NCBI GenBank assembly: GCA_035554115.1
Contig: DATMIW010000024.1
Span: 1 to 64,000 of the forward strand
Source of the DNA: CAXTSE01 sp035554115
GTDB taxonomy: Bacteria > Actinomycetota > Actinomycetes > Actinomycetales > Microbacteriaceae
Reading direction: 5' to 3'
Length of the DNA: 64,000 nucleotides
Shown: one piece after another, positions 18,065 through 25,370 of the stretch
Position numbering within the stretch: the first letter of the stretch is position 1
Layout of the letters: every line of letters starts with the position of its first letter
Made by a program: the position numbers and the translations under genes
The notes under the pieces: generated by a model
What the model was told of the DNA's origin: nothing
The model's database searches: none
The model's input: only the letters and a program-made list of their open reading frames with translations

Positions 18065-19083
18065 CTGGTAATGATAGGCGACCCCTCGAAGGGATAGCTC
18101 AGCCCGATCTGGGCGCGCACCTCATCCATGCTGGCCATGATTGCCACGGTTTCGGTGAGGGGAAGCACGGTGCCGCTCAGGGCTCCGGCTGCGGCGAGCG
18201 CCTCGAGCTCGTCGGCCTGGAAGTGCATGCCCCGACCCTCCACCCGCTTCTGCCAGAACTCGATGACCTCGCCCGCCGGATTGACGACCCGGAACGAGGT
18301 GGGGGTGTACCACATGCCGTCGATCTCGATGCGGGCGTCCGTGCCGATCACCGTGGCGCGGGTGGGGCCCGCGGCGTCGGATTCGGCGTGCAGCACGGCC
18401 TGCGCGCCGCCCGGATTCCGCTCAGAATCGGCATACCCGAACACGACAGAGGTCTGCCGATCAACACCCGTGGCGGTGGGCAAGGAGTGCGCCTGGACGG
18501 TGGTCGGTGCCCCGAACAGATCCCACGCGAACGAGATCGGGTAGATGCCGAGGTCGAGGAGCGCTCCCCCACCCAGCATCGGGTCCTGCAGGCGGTGAGT
18601 CGCCTCGAGCGACAGCTTTTGAGTGTGGTCAGCGTGCAGGGTACGCAGCTGGCCCAGCACCCCCGAAGCAACGATTTCGCGAATGCGCACCATATGCGGC
18701 AGCCAGCGCGTCCACATGGCCTCGAGCACGACGACCCCGGCCGCTTTCGCCGCATCGACGACCGTCTGCGCTTCGACAGCATTGATCGTGAACGGCTTCT
18801 CGACCAGCACATGTTTGCCCGCATCGATCGCGAGCAGGGCGTGACTCTCATGGAACGGATGCGGGGTCGCCACATAGACGACATCGACTGTCGGATCGGA
18901 GACCAGCGCCGCGTAGGAACCGTGAGCCACCGGGATGCCGAGCCGGCCTGCGAAGGCGGTAGCCGCATCCGCGCTGCGCGACCCCACCGCCGTCACCGCA
19001 CGCCCGGATCGTTGCAGGTCGGCGGTCATCAGTTCGGCAATCATGCCCGTGCCGAGAATGCCCCATCGCAATGTGTCAGCCAT
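18061..19083 (-). CDS. Gfo/Idh/MocA-family NAD(P)-dependent oxidoreductase
   Basis: 340 residues. N-terminal Rossmann domain (GILGTGMIAELMTADL, then VVYVATPHPFHESHA) with the family EKP motif (HVLVEKPFTINA) and a C-terminal dimerisation/substrate domain that begins near MWTRWLPH. Such enzymes oxidise or reduce sugars, inositols or trans-dihydrodiols; the substrate is not predictable. Start ATG 19083 follows a TAGGCT box by six bases (leaderless). Overlaps the next gene by 4 bases, so they may share a transcript although their functions look unrelated. Confidence 0.9.
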   Translation of the reverse strand: MADTLRWGILGTGMIAELMTADLQRSGRAVTAVGSRSADAATAFAGRLGIPVAHGSYAALVSDPTVDVVYVATPHPFHESHALLAIDAGKHVLVEKPFTINAVEAQTVVDAAKAAGVVVLEAMWTRWLPHMVRIREIVASGVLGQLRTLHADHTQKLSLEATHRLQDPMLGGGALLDLGIYPISFAWDLFGAPTTVQAHSLPTATGVDRQTSVVFGYADSERNPGGAQAVLHAESDAAGPTRATVIGTDARIEIDGMWYTPTSFRVVNPAGEVIEFWQKRVEGRGMHFQADELEALAAAGALSGTVLPLTETVAIMASMDEVRAQIGLSYPFEGSPIITR

Positions 19084-19089
19084 TGCGCC

Positions 19090-19095
19090 AGCCTA
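19090..19095 (-). promoter_or_regulatory. Leaderless-type -10 element for the oxidoreductase
   Basis: Minus-strand TAGGCT, six bases before ATG 19083. Confidence 0.6.
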
Positions 19096-19102
19096 CGTCG
19101 GC

Positions 19103-19963
19103 TTAGCAGCCACCCCAGCGTGCCGCCGCACGGGCGAAGGCATACGGCTCGTCCGGCACGCCACCGTGTGTCATGGCGAAGTAGATGCACACACCGGCAG
19201 TGCTGCCCGTCTGGGTCGGTTTGTACAAGGAGGTGCGGTGCGGGATCGATACCCACCATTTGTTGGCGACAGTCGCCCCCGAGTTGTTGGTGCCCCCTGC
19301 GAGGTTGCCGTCGCAGCCCACCGACGGCACCCCGTCACTGCGAACAGAGCCGATGTGCCCCCAGGCGCTTGACGGGTCGGTGCTCGGGTCTTCGGCCATC
19401 CAGAACAGGCGCTGTTCCATGCAGGCGTCGTAGCGGAAGTTGGCGAGAGGAACGGCGGGCAGGCAGTTGGCAGTACGGATGCTGTTGTATGCGAGCGCGA
19501 AACTCGCGAGATCGGCGCTGGTCGTTCCGGCCACGCCGCCCGCCGAGGTGATGCCGGGGGCCGAGCCGACCGAGCCTCCGACATTCGCGGGGCAGGAGAG
19601 GCCTTGGGCGGCAAGGGTCGCCTGGCGCGCGCCCGTGCCACTGGCCTTCGCTGCGGGACTGACCGGAATGGGGACGGGAACCGGCTTCTGCGCGAGATGC
19701 TCGGTGTCAACTGTCACCGCGCCGGTCGACACCAAGCCGGTCGAGCCGGTCGAGACCCGCACCCCGCCGGTCGAGCTCGCCGAGACCCGCGTCACCACAG
19801 ACGCCGCCGGCGGCGCGGAAACCGACTCTTCCGCAGCGTGAGCCGGCGCAAGAAGAGAGGGTCCGGCTCCCCCTACAAATGGCAGCGCGAGAAGCAGCAC
19901 GGTAGCGACACCCGTGCCGATAACCATCTCGCGATTCACGCTCTGGGCCCCCATGCGCTGCAC
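19103..19963 (-). CDS. Secreted CAP-like (SCP/PR1) domain protein
   Basis: 286 residues from GTG 19963 (ATG at 19954 or 19927 also possible; the choice does not change the mature protein). Signal peptide with hydrophobic core at 15-33 and likely cleavage after AHA (43). A Ser/Thr/Gly/Pro linker (50-150) contains VSTGSTG repeats translated from a dispersed DNA repeat. Residues 152-268 resemble a CAP domain: ALAYNSIRTAN, GHIGS, NLAGG, WWVSIPHRTSLY, VCIYFAMTHGG, with two candidate His ligands. Six cysteines suggest disulfides. Exact role unknown; CAP proteins bind lipids, peptides or cell-wall ligands. Confidence 0.65.
   Translation of the reverse strand: MQRMGAQSVNREMVIGTGVATVLLLALPFVGGAGPSLLAPAHAAEESVSAPPAASVVTRVSASSTGGVRVSTGSTGLVSTGAVTVDTEHLAQKPVPVPIPVSPAAKASGTGARQATLAAQGLSCPANVGGSVGSAPGITSAGGVAGTTSADLASFALAYNSIRTANCLPAVPLANFRYDACMEQRLFWMAEDPSTDPSSAWGHIGSVRSDGVPSVGCDGNLAGGTNNSGATVANKWWVSIPHRTSLYKPTQTGSTAGVCIYFAMTHGGVPDEPYAFARAAARWGGC
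19721..19788. repeat. TCGA-rich dispersed repeat inside the CAP-protein gene
   Basis: Read on the minus strand it contains GGTCTCGGCGAGCTCGACCG and GGTCTCGACCGGCTCGACCG in tandem, plus a third partial GTGTCGACCGG. The second differs by one base from the copy in the phosphomutase gene at 24151. It encodes the VSTGSTG stretch of the linker. Confidence 0.65.
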
Positions 19964-20018
19964 CGCCCCCGTGAACGACGCATCGTCAAAGTATCGGGAT
20001 GCCCTTCCCGCGGCAATC

Positions 20019-20046
20019 GGAAACGTCCCCCGACGGGGCGGTTTCC
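20019..20046 (-). terminator. Hairpin downstream of tRNA-Thr
   Basis: GGAAAC (20019-20024) pairs with GTTTCC (20041-20046), with CCCC/GGGG inside and a short loop. It lies 36 bases past the tRNA 3' end on the minus strand. No T tract. Confidence 0.5.
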
Positions 20047-20081
20047 CCTCGTACTGGGGGTGCGGAAGCGGACCGTAACGG

Positions 20082-20154
20082 AGCCACCTGTCAGAATCGA
20101 ACTGACGACCTATTCATTACGAGTGAATCGCTCTACCAACTGAGCTAAGGCGGC
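20082..20154 (-). tRNA. tRNA-Thr (anticodon CGU)
   Basis: 73 bases on the minus strand. Acceptor stem GCCGCCT / AGGTGGC (one G-U pair), D arm GCTC...GAGC, anticodon stem ATTCA/TGAAT with loop CTCGTAA giving anticodon CGT, T arm GTCAG-TTCGATT-CTGAC. Reads ACG codons. The 3' CCA is not encoded. Confidence 0.97.
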
Positions 20155-20195
20155 CGGGTCGCGCACTGCGCGGCACCGGAGAAATCATAACCGAC

Positions 20196-20837
20196 TCAGC
20201 GGGCCACCGATGCGGCCCCGAGCTGCTCCAGCTGGGACAGGGACCACCTGAGGCGCTCCAGAAGCTCGGCGGCATCCGGTTCCCCCGCGTCCATCCAGCA
20301 GAGCCACGCATGCCGCATCGCCGCGACGGCAACCAGGCCCACGAATCGGGCGCGGTCGCGCACAGCGGGGGCATCCACATCCTGGCCGGTTTCTGCGGCC
20401 AAGCGGCGAGCAACGAGCGCTATGACGTCGAACTCGAATTTGTGCAGCGTCGCCATGCGTCGGGCGGCCACCGTGGGCTCACTCTTCATGACGGTTCTCC
20501 GCAACAGAACGAGGTCATGGTCGCCGACCGACTTCTCGACGCCCGGTTTGAGCACCTCAAACAGGTCGGCGAACAACGAGCCGCGAGCGTCGACGAACTC
20601 TTGCAGGCCCGCCTCATCCGGGAGCATCGGGCCGGTGCCGAGGATGGCTTCGTCTTTCGACGCAAAGTAGTTGAAGAAGGTGCGGGGCGACACGTCGGCG
20701 ACGCGGCTGATCTCGTCGACAGTGGCAGCCTCGAATCCACGATCACGGACGACTTCGATCGAGGCGAGCAGGATCGCGCGGCGCGTGGCCAGACGCTTGC
20801 GCTCGCGGAGGCCGAGGGTGGGCTCAGCGGCGGTCAT
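20196..20837 (-). CDS. TetR-family transcriptional regulator
   Basis: 213 residues from ATG 20837, chosen because a -10-like AACAAT lies six bases upstream and the family N-terminal helix (RERKRLATRRAIL) starts soon after; an upstream in-frame start at 20870 would run through the operator. The helix-turn-helix is at about 30-65 (TVDEISRVADVSPRTFFNYFASK is the classic TetR core), followed by a variable helical ligand domain. It is downstream of lpdA on the same strand, with a palindromic operator covering its own start, so self-repression is likely. Ligand and other targets unknown. Confidence 0.92.
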   Translation of the reverse strand: MTAAEPTLGLRERKRLATRRAILLASIEVVRDRGFEAATVDEISRVADVSPRTFFNYFASKDEAILGTGPMLPDEAGLQEFVDARGSLFADLFEVLKPGVEKSVGDHDLVLLRRTVMKSEPTVAARRMATLHKFEFDVIALVARRLAAETGQDVDAPAVRDRARFVGLVAVAAMRHAWLCWMDAGEPDAAELLERLRWSLSQLEQLGAASVAR

Positions 20838-20843
20838 ATCCCT

Positions 20844-20870
20844 ATTGTTGCACGCTGTGCAAGTTTGCAC
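20844..20870 (-). promoter_or_regulatory. Promoter and palindromic operator of the TetR gene
   Basis: TTGCAC-GCT-GTGCAA (20848-20862) is a perfect 6+6 inverted repeat, followed after two bases by a third half-site TTGCAC (20865-20870). The -10-like AACAAT (minus strand 20849-20844) overlaps the first half-site. Binding here would block transcription of the regulator itself. Confidence 0.6.
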
Positions 20871-20888
20871 TCGACCGGCGGGAGAGGG

Positions 20889-22325
20889 CTAGCCGACGAT
20901 GTGCATGGCGCGGGCCGCATCGGTGATCGAGCCCGACAGCGACGGGTAGACGCTGAACGCGCGGGCCAGCTGGTCGACCGTGAGCCGGTGCTCCACCGCG
21001 AGCGCGATCGGCAGAATCAGATCGCTGGCTTTCGGTGCCACGACGACTCCCCCGATGACGGTTCCCGACCCCGTGCGCGCGAAGATCTTCACAAAACCGT
21101 CGGTGATGCCCATCATCTTCGCCCGCGGGTTCGACGCGAGCGGCAGCTTATAGATCTCGCCCTGCGCGATCCCATCTTCGATCTGCTTCTGCGACCAGCC
21201 GACCGTCGCAACTTCGGGATGCGTGAAAATGTTCGAGGTCACGTTGCGTCGCTCGATCGGCGACACCGCATCTCCCATGGCGTGGAACACCGCGGTGCGC
21301 CCCTGCATCGACGCGACGGACGCCAGGGGCAAGAACTCGCTGCAGTCCCCCGCCGCATAGATCGACGGCATCGAGGTGCGGGCGACGCGGTTGACGCGAA
21401 TGTGGCCCGACTCCGTGAGCTGCACCCCCGCCTCTTCGAGACCGATACCAGCCGTGTTGGGAATCGAGCCGACCGCGAGCAGGCAATGGGATCCGGTGAC
21501 CGTCCGCCCATCGGCGAGCGTGACGACAACTCCGTCGCCATCGCGTTCGACCGACTGCATCCGGCTCTTCGACAGAACTGTCATGCCGGCGCGGGTGAAC
21601 ACGTTCTCGATGACGGCCGCCGCATCCGCATCTTCGCCCGGCAGCACCTGGTCGCGGCTGGACACCAGAGTCACCTTGGCGCCGAGCGCCAGGTAGGCAG
21701 AGGCGAACTCCGCACCTGTCACACCCGACCCGACGACGATCATGTGCTCGGGAACCTCGGCGAGCGTGTAGAGCTGAGTCCACGTGAAGATGCGTTTGCC
21801 ATCCGGCTGCGCCGCGGGCAGGATGCGGGGGCTCGAGCCGGTCGACACGACGAGGGTGTCCGCCTCGACCTCATCGAAATCTTTGCGGGCCTTGCCTGTG
21901 CCGGTCGACACGACGAGACGATTCGGACCGTCCAGACGACCATCGCCGGCCAGAATTCGCACTCCGGCGGCCACGAGCTGGGCCTTCATGTCTTCGGACT
22001 GCTGCCGTGCCAGCAGGCGCAGTCGGCGGTTGACCGCCGTCAGGTTCACCGCGATTTCCGGCTTCACGGCGCGACCGTTCTCGCCACGAGCGAAGAACTG
22101 CACCCCCAGCTCGCCAGCCTCGCCGACGGCCATTGCCGCCTCCGAGGTCGCAATGAGGGTCTTCGACGGCACGACATCGGTCAGCACGGCCGAGCCACCG
22201 ACTCCTGTGCGCTCGATAAGCGTGACCTCGGCGCCGAGCTGTGCGCCCGTGAGCGCCGCTTCGTAGCCGCCGGGTCCGCCACCCAGAATGGCGAGGCGCT
22301 GGATGCGTTCGAACTCATACGACAT
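20889..22325 (-). CDS. lpdA: NAD(P)H-quinone dehydrogenase, LpdA type (flavoprotein disulfide reductase family)
   Basis: 478 residues from ATG 22325. FAD-binding AILGGGPGGYEAAL at the N-terminus, second dinucleotide site IVVGSGVTGAEFASAYLALG, and a C-terminal dimerisation domain (FTHPEVATVGWS). The redox-active CxxxxC of true dihydrolipoamide dehydrogenases is absent: the region reads GVGGSAVLTDVVPSKTLI. This matches the mycobacterial LpdA type, which reduces quinones instead. A far longer in-frame extension exists upstream but would overlap the divergent PNP gene. CACAAT six bases before the ATG indicates a leaderless message. TetR gene follows after 51 bases. Confidence 0.9.
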   Translation of the reverse strand: MSYEFERIQRLAILGGGPGGYEAALTGAQLGAEVTLIERTGVGGSAVLTDVVPSKTLIATSEAAMAVGEAGELGVQFFARGENGRAVKPEIAVNLTAVNRRLRLLARQQSEDMKAQLVAAGVRILAGDGRLDGPNRLVVSTGTGKARKDFDEVEADTLVVSTGSSPRILPAAQPDGKRIFTWTQLYTLAEVPEHMIVVGSGVTGAEFASAYLALGAKVTLVSSRDQVLPGEDADAAAVIENVFTRAGMTVLSKSRMQSVERDGDGVVVTLADGRTVTGSHCLLAVGSIPNTAGIGLEEAGVQLTESGHIRVNRVARTSMPSIYAAGDCSEFLPLASVASMQGRTAVFHAMGDAVSPIERRNVTSNIFTHPEVATVGWSQKQIEDGIAQGEIYKLPLASNPRAKMMGITDGFVKIFARTGSGTVIGGVVVAPKASDLILPIALAVEHRLTVDQLARAFSVYPSLSGSITDAARAMHIVG

Positions 22326-22331
22326 GCCTCT

Positions 22332-22337
22332 ATTGTG
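22332..22337 (-). promoter_or_regulatory. Leaderless-type -10 element for lpdA
   Basis: Minus-strand CACAAT, six bases before ATG 22325. Confidence 0.5.
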
Positions 22338-22367
22338 GCCGACTCTGAGGGACTCAGTTAGCGCGCA

Positions 22368-22373
22368 TAGAGT
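22368..22373 (+). promoter_or_regulatory. Leaderless-type -10 element for purine nucleoside phosphorylase
   Basis: TAGAGT, six bases, ATG at 22380. Confidence 0.6.
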
Positions 22374-22379
22374 GAACGC

Positions 22380-23216
22380 ATGCCGACGATGGAGCCCGCA
22401 CACCCGCTTGACGATCCTGCCGCCGATCCGTTCGCCATCGCCGCCGAAGCCGCGGAGCAAATCGCGGCGGCGACCGGGGTCGACCACCACGACATTGCCT
22501 TGACTTTGGGCAGCGGCTGGGCTGCCGCCGCCGACCTCATCGGTGAGACCACGCATACGATTCCCGCCGCCGAAATCACAGGGTTCAGCGCCCCGGCTGT
22601 CGTCGGTCACTCGGGAACTCTGCGCAGCATTTTGCTGCCATCCGGCCGCCGCGCTCTCGTGATCGGCGCACGCACCCACTTCTACGAGGGCCACGGCGTG
22701 CGGCGCGTTGTGCATTCGGTGCGAACGGCCGCCGCGACGGGCGCCACGATCATGATTCTGACCAATGGTGCCGGTGGCATCAAAGATCACTGGCTGCCCG
22801 GCACTGCGGTGCTCATCAGCGATCACCTGAATCTGACCGCCAATTCGCCCCTCGAAGGCGCAACATTCGTCGACCTCACCGACCTCTATGCGAGTCGGCT
22901 GCGTGCGATCGCCCGGTCCATCGACCAGACTCTCGACGAGGGCGTGTATGTGCAGTTCCGCGGGCCGCAGTACGAGACGCCAGCCGAAGTGCAGATGGCG
23001 AAGACGCTCGGCGGCCACATTGTGGGCATGTCGACGGCTCTTGAGGCGATAGCCGCGCGCGAGGCGGGCATGGAGGTGCTGGGCATGTCACTCATCACCA
23101 ATATGGCTGCCGGTATTTCGCCCAAACCGCTCAGCCACGCAGAAGTGTTGGCCTCGGGTCGGGCTGCCGAGCCCGTGATCAGCGCGCTGCTCGCCCGGAT
23201 CGTGGCGGAACTATGA
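22380..23216 (+). CDS. punA: Purine nucleoside phosphorylase
   Basis: Cleaves (deoxy)inosine and guanosine with phosphate to base and ribose-1-phosphate. 278 residues of the trimeric class: phosphate-site residues in LGSGWA and GHSG, RTHFYEGH, TNGAGG, and the base-site region GPQYETPAE followed by GMSTALEAIAA and SLITNMAAG. The stop overlaps the start of the phosphomutase (ATGA), which can act on the phosphorylated pentose or hexose product, a sensible coupling. Adenosine deaminase and guaB nearby make this a purine-salvage neighbourhood. Confidence 0.94.
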   Translation: MPTMEPAHPLDDPAADPFAIAAEAAEQIAAATGVDHHDIALTLGSGWAAAADLIGETTHTIPAAEITGFSAPAVVGHSGTLRSILLPSGRRALVIGARTHFYEGHGVRRVVHSVRTAAATGATIMILTNGAGGIKDHWLPGTAVLISDHLNLTANSPLEGATFVDLTDLYASRLRAIARSIDQTLDEGVYVQFRGPQYETPAEVQMAKTLGGHIVGMSTALEAIAAREAGMEVLGMSLITNMAAGISPKPLSHAEVLASGRAAEPVISALLARIVAEL

Positions 23217-24904
23217 GCACCGAGGTGCACACCGCCGCCCGCGCCTGGCGCGACCAAGACCCCGACCCACAGACGCGGGGAGAATTGGATGCGCTCCTCA
23301 GCTCGGCAGAATCCGGCGACACCGCGGCCGAGTCGGCCCTCACCGCACTTTTCGCCGGTCGACTGGACTTCGGCACGGCCGGGCTGCGCGGCGAACTAGG
23401 GCCGGGGCCGCTGCGGATGAACCGCGTGCTGGTGGCGCAGGCCGCCGCGGGGCTGGCGGAGTTTCTGCGGGGGCGCGACGCGCATCCGTCTGTCGTCATC
23501 GGCTACGACGGGCGCCGCAATTCCGAGGTTTTCGCGCGCGACACCGCCGAGATCATGCAGGGCGCTGGCATTGCCGCCATCCTGCTGCCGCGCCTGCTGC
23601 CGACGCCCGTTCTCGCCTACGCCGTGCGCACGCTGAACGCCTCCGGCGGCGTCATGGTGACTGCATCACATAATCCGGCGCGGGACAACGGCTACAAGGT
23701 GTACTTGGGTGGCGAAGACGGCGGATCGCAGATCGTCGCGCCCGCCGACGCCGCCATCCGCGCTGAGATTGTGCGCGTCGCCGAGGGGACAATTGCGAGC
23801 CTGCCTCGGTCGACAGAATACCGGCTGGCGGACGAATCCCTGATCGACGGATATGTCGCACAGACCGCCGCCGCGGCCACGTCTGTCTCGCCGCTGCGGT
23901 ATGTGTACACGCCCCTGCACGGCGTCGGACTCGAGACGGCAACGCGGGTATTCCGCGCCGCCGGGTACGCCGACCCCATTGTCGTACCCGAGCAGGCGGA
24001 GCCTGACTCCGCCTTCCCGACCGTCGCTTTCCCCAACCCCGAAGAACCGGGGGCGATGGATCTGGCACTCGCCTTGGCCGCGTCGATCGACGCGGATCTG
24101 GTGATTGCCAACGATCCGGATGCCGACCGGGTCGCGGTAGCGGTGCCGGTGGTCTCGACAGGCTCGACCGGCGGGGCGGGGTGGCAGGCCCTGAGCGGAA
24201 ATGAAGTGGGGTGGCTGCTCGGCTGGCGCACGGCGCGGCAGCTCGCCGCACGGGGTGAGCGCGGCACGCTGGCCTGTTCCCTGGTGTCGTCGCCGGCTCT
24301 CGCAGCGGTGGCGGCCGCATCCGGTCTCGACTTCGTGGAGACGCTCACCGGCTTCAAATGGATCTCGCGCGCGCCCGAGCTGGCGTTCGGCTACGAAGAA
24401 GCGCTCGGCTACCTCGTCGACCCCGACAAGGTGCGCGATAAGGACGGCATTTCGGCGGCCGTCGCGGTGCTCTCGCTGTTCTCCGAGCTGCGCGAAACGG
24501 GCGTCACCCTCGACGAACATCGTGCTGCCTTTGCCGAACTGTTCGGGGGGTTCGCGTCCGCGCAGATTTCGATTCGGGTCGCCGAACTCGCCGAGATTCC
24601 CCGCGCAATGAGTCGGCTGCGGGCTGAGCCCCCGAGCGAAATTGGTGGCCTTCGCGTGACGGCCTTCGACGACTTTCTCGACGGAATCGACGATTTCGCG
24701 CCGACGGATATTCTGCGATTCCGGATCGAGCCGAGTGCTGGGGTTTCCGGCCGAGTGATCGTGCGCCCGTCGGGCACGGAGCCGAAACTGAAGTGCTACC
24801 TCGATGCCTCGTCGCTCGACGGGTCGGCCGCCGCACGTCTGGCCGAGGCGAAGCGCATTGTCGCCGTGCTCGATGCGGGCATGCGCGAAATCCTCGGCCG
24901 ATAG
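23213..24904 (+). CDS. Phosphoglucomutase/phosphomannomutase (phosphopentomutase-like) family
   Basis: 563-residue alpha-D-phosphohexomutase. Domain 1 has the catalytic phosphoserine in TASHNPARDNGYKVY; domain 2 has the metal loop DPDADR; domain 3 has sugar-binding GYEEALGY; domain 4 has phosphate-binding RPSGTEPKLKCYL. Length and motifs match the PgcA/ManB group found beside PNP in actinobacteria, where a role in ribose/deoxyribose-phosphate or hexose-phosphate isomerisation is likely. Between the metal loop and the next conserved block, about residue 313, sits an insertion reading VVSTGSTGG that is encoded by a dispersed DNA repeat. Translationally coupled to the PNP gene. Confidence 0.9.
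   Translation: MSTEVHTAARAWRDQDPDPQTRGELDALLSSAESGDTAAESALTALFAGRLDFGTAGLRGELGPGPLRMNRVLVAQAAAGLAEFLRGRDAHPSVVIGYDGRRNSEVFARDTAEIMQGAGIAAILLPRLLPTPVLAYAVRTLNASGGVMVTASHNPARDNGYKVYLGGEDGGSQIVAPADAAIRAEIVRVAEGTIASLPRSTEYRLADESLIDGYVAQTAAAATSVSPLRYVYTPLHGVGLETATRVFRAAGYADPIVVPEQAEPDSAFPTVAFPNPEEPGAMDLALALAASIDADLVIANDPDADRVAVAVPVVSTGSTGGAGWQALSGNEVGWLLGWRTARQLAARGERGTLACSLVSSPALAAVAAASGLDFVETLTGFKWISRAPELAFGYEEALGYLVDPDKVRDKDGISAAVAVLSLFSELRETGVTLDEHRAAFAELFGGFASAQISIRVAELAEIPRAMSRLRAEPPSEIGGLRVTAFDDFLDGIDDFAPTDILRFRIEPSAGVSGRVIVRPSGTEPKLKCYLDASSLDGSAAARLAEAKRIVAVLDAGMREILGR
24150..24176. repeat. TCGACAGGCTCGA dispersed repeat inside the phosphomutase gene
   Basis: GGTCTCGACAGGCTCGACCG begins at 24151 within the coding frame and is translated as VSTGSTG. 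Related copies lie at 19721-19788, 47315-47341 and 61808-61832. Confidence 0.65.
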
Positions 24905-24923
24905 CGGCCCGGCCGGAACGAGT

Positions 24924-25370
24924 TTATTCCGCAGTTGCGCCGAGGATCTCGCGGACGGCATCCGGGGTCGTCGCAGCCACGAGCTCCGCGACGGCATCCG
25001 AATCGTTGAACACATTTGCGATGGACGCGACGATCGACAGGTGCTCGCCTGACACCACGGACAGCCCCAGAACAACCCGCACCGGATCGTTGTAGGGATG
25101 CCCGAAGTCGACAGGTGTCGCGAGCGTCACGACCGAGAGACCGTCGGCATGCACATCGGGGCCGGGACGTGCGTGCGCAAGCGCCAGACCGGGTGCGATG
25201 ACGATGTACGGCCCGTGTTCCTCAATCATGCGGATCATCTCGACGGCGTACCCGACATCGGCGGCACCCGTGCGCGCCAGACTTTCCCCCGCGAGGGCGA
25301 CAGCGTCGCGCCATCCGGTGGCCACTGCGCCGAGCTGCACCGCGTCATCCGGCACAGGAGGCAGGCTCAT
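24924..25370 (-). CDS. PTS EIIA domain protein (ascorbate/mannitol type)
   Basis: 148 residues, a stand-alone EIIA of the PTS_EIIA_2 fold. The phosphorylated His is H66 in APGLALAHARPG, preceded by the family segment HGPYIVIAP; a second conserved region is PVDFGHPYNDPVRVV. It would receive phosphate from HPr. No EIIB or EIIC is adjacent; instead the gene overlaps the adenosine deaminase stop by 4 bases. It is therefore either a component for a distant transporter or a regulatory phospho-carrier. Two GC-rich bases aside, the gap to the convergent phosphomutase is only 19 bases. Confidence 0.9.
   Translation of the reverse strand: MSLPPVPDDAVQLGAVATGWRDAVALAGESLARTGAADVGYAVEMIRMIEEHGPYIVIAPGLALAHARPGPDVHADGLSVVTLATPVDFGHPYNDPVRVVLGLSVVSGEHLSIVASIANVFNDSDAVAELVAATTPDAVREILGATAE

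Noticed and set aside
18028..19551. A plus-strand open frame of 507 codons opposite the oxidoreductase and CAP-like genes
   Set aside because: Antisense to clear genes, with residue composition typical of a reversed GC-rich frame.
20310..22361. A plus-strand open frame of 683 codons opposite the TetR gene and lpdA
   Set aside because: It is a high-GC shadow: both minus-strand genes have full conserved motifs, while the plus frame is Arg/His/Asp-rich with no domain and no promoter or RBS.
22326..23018. N-terminal extension of lpdA by about 230 codons
   Set aside because: It would overlap the divergent PNP gene, and the FAD-binding N-terminus begins at the ATG at 22325.
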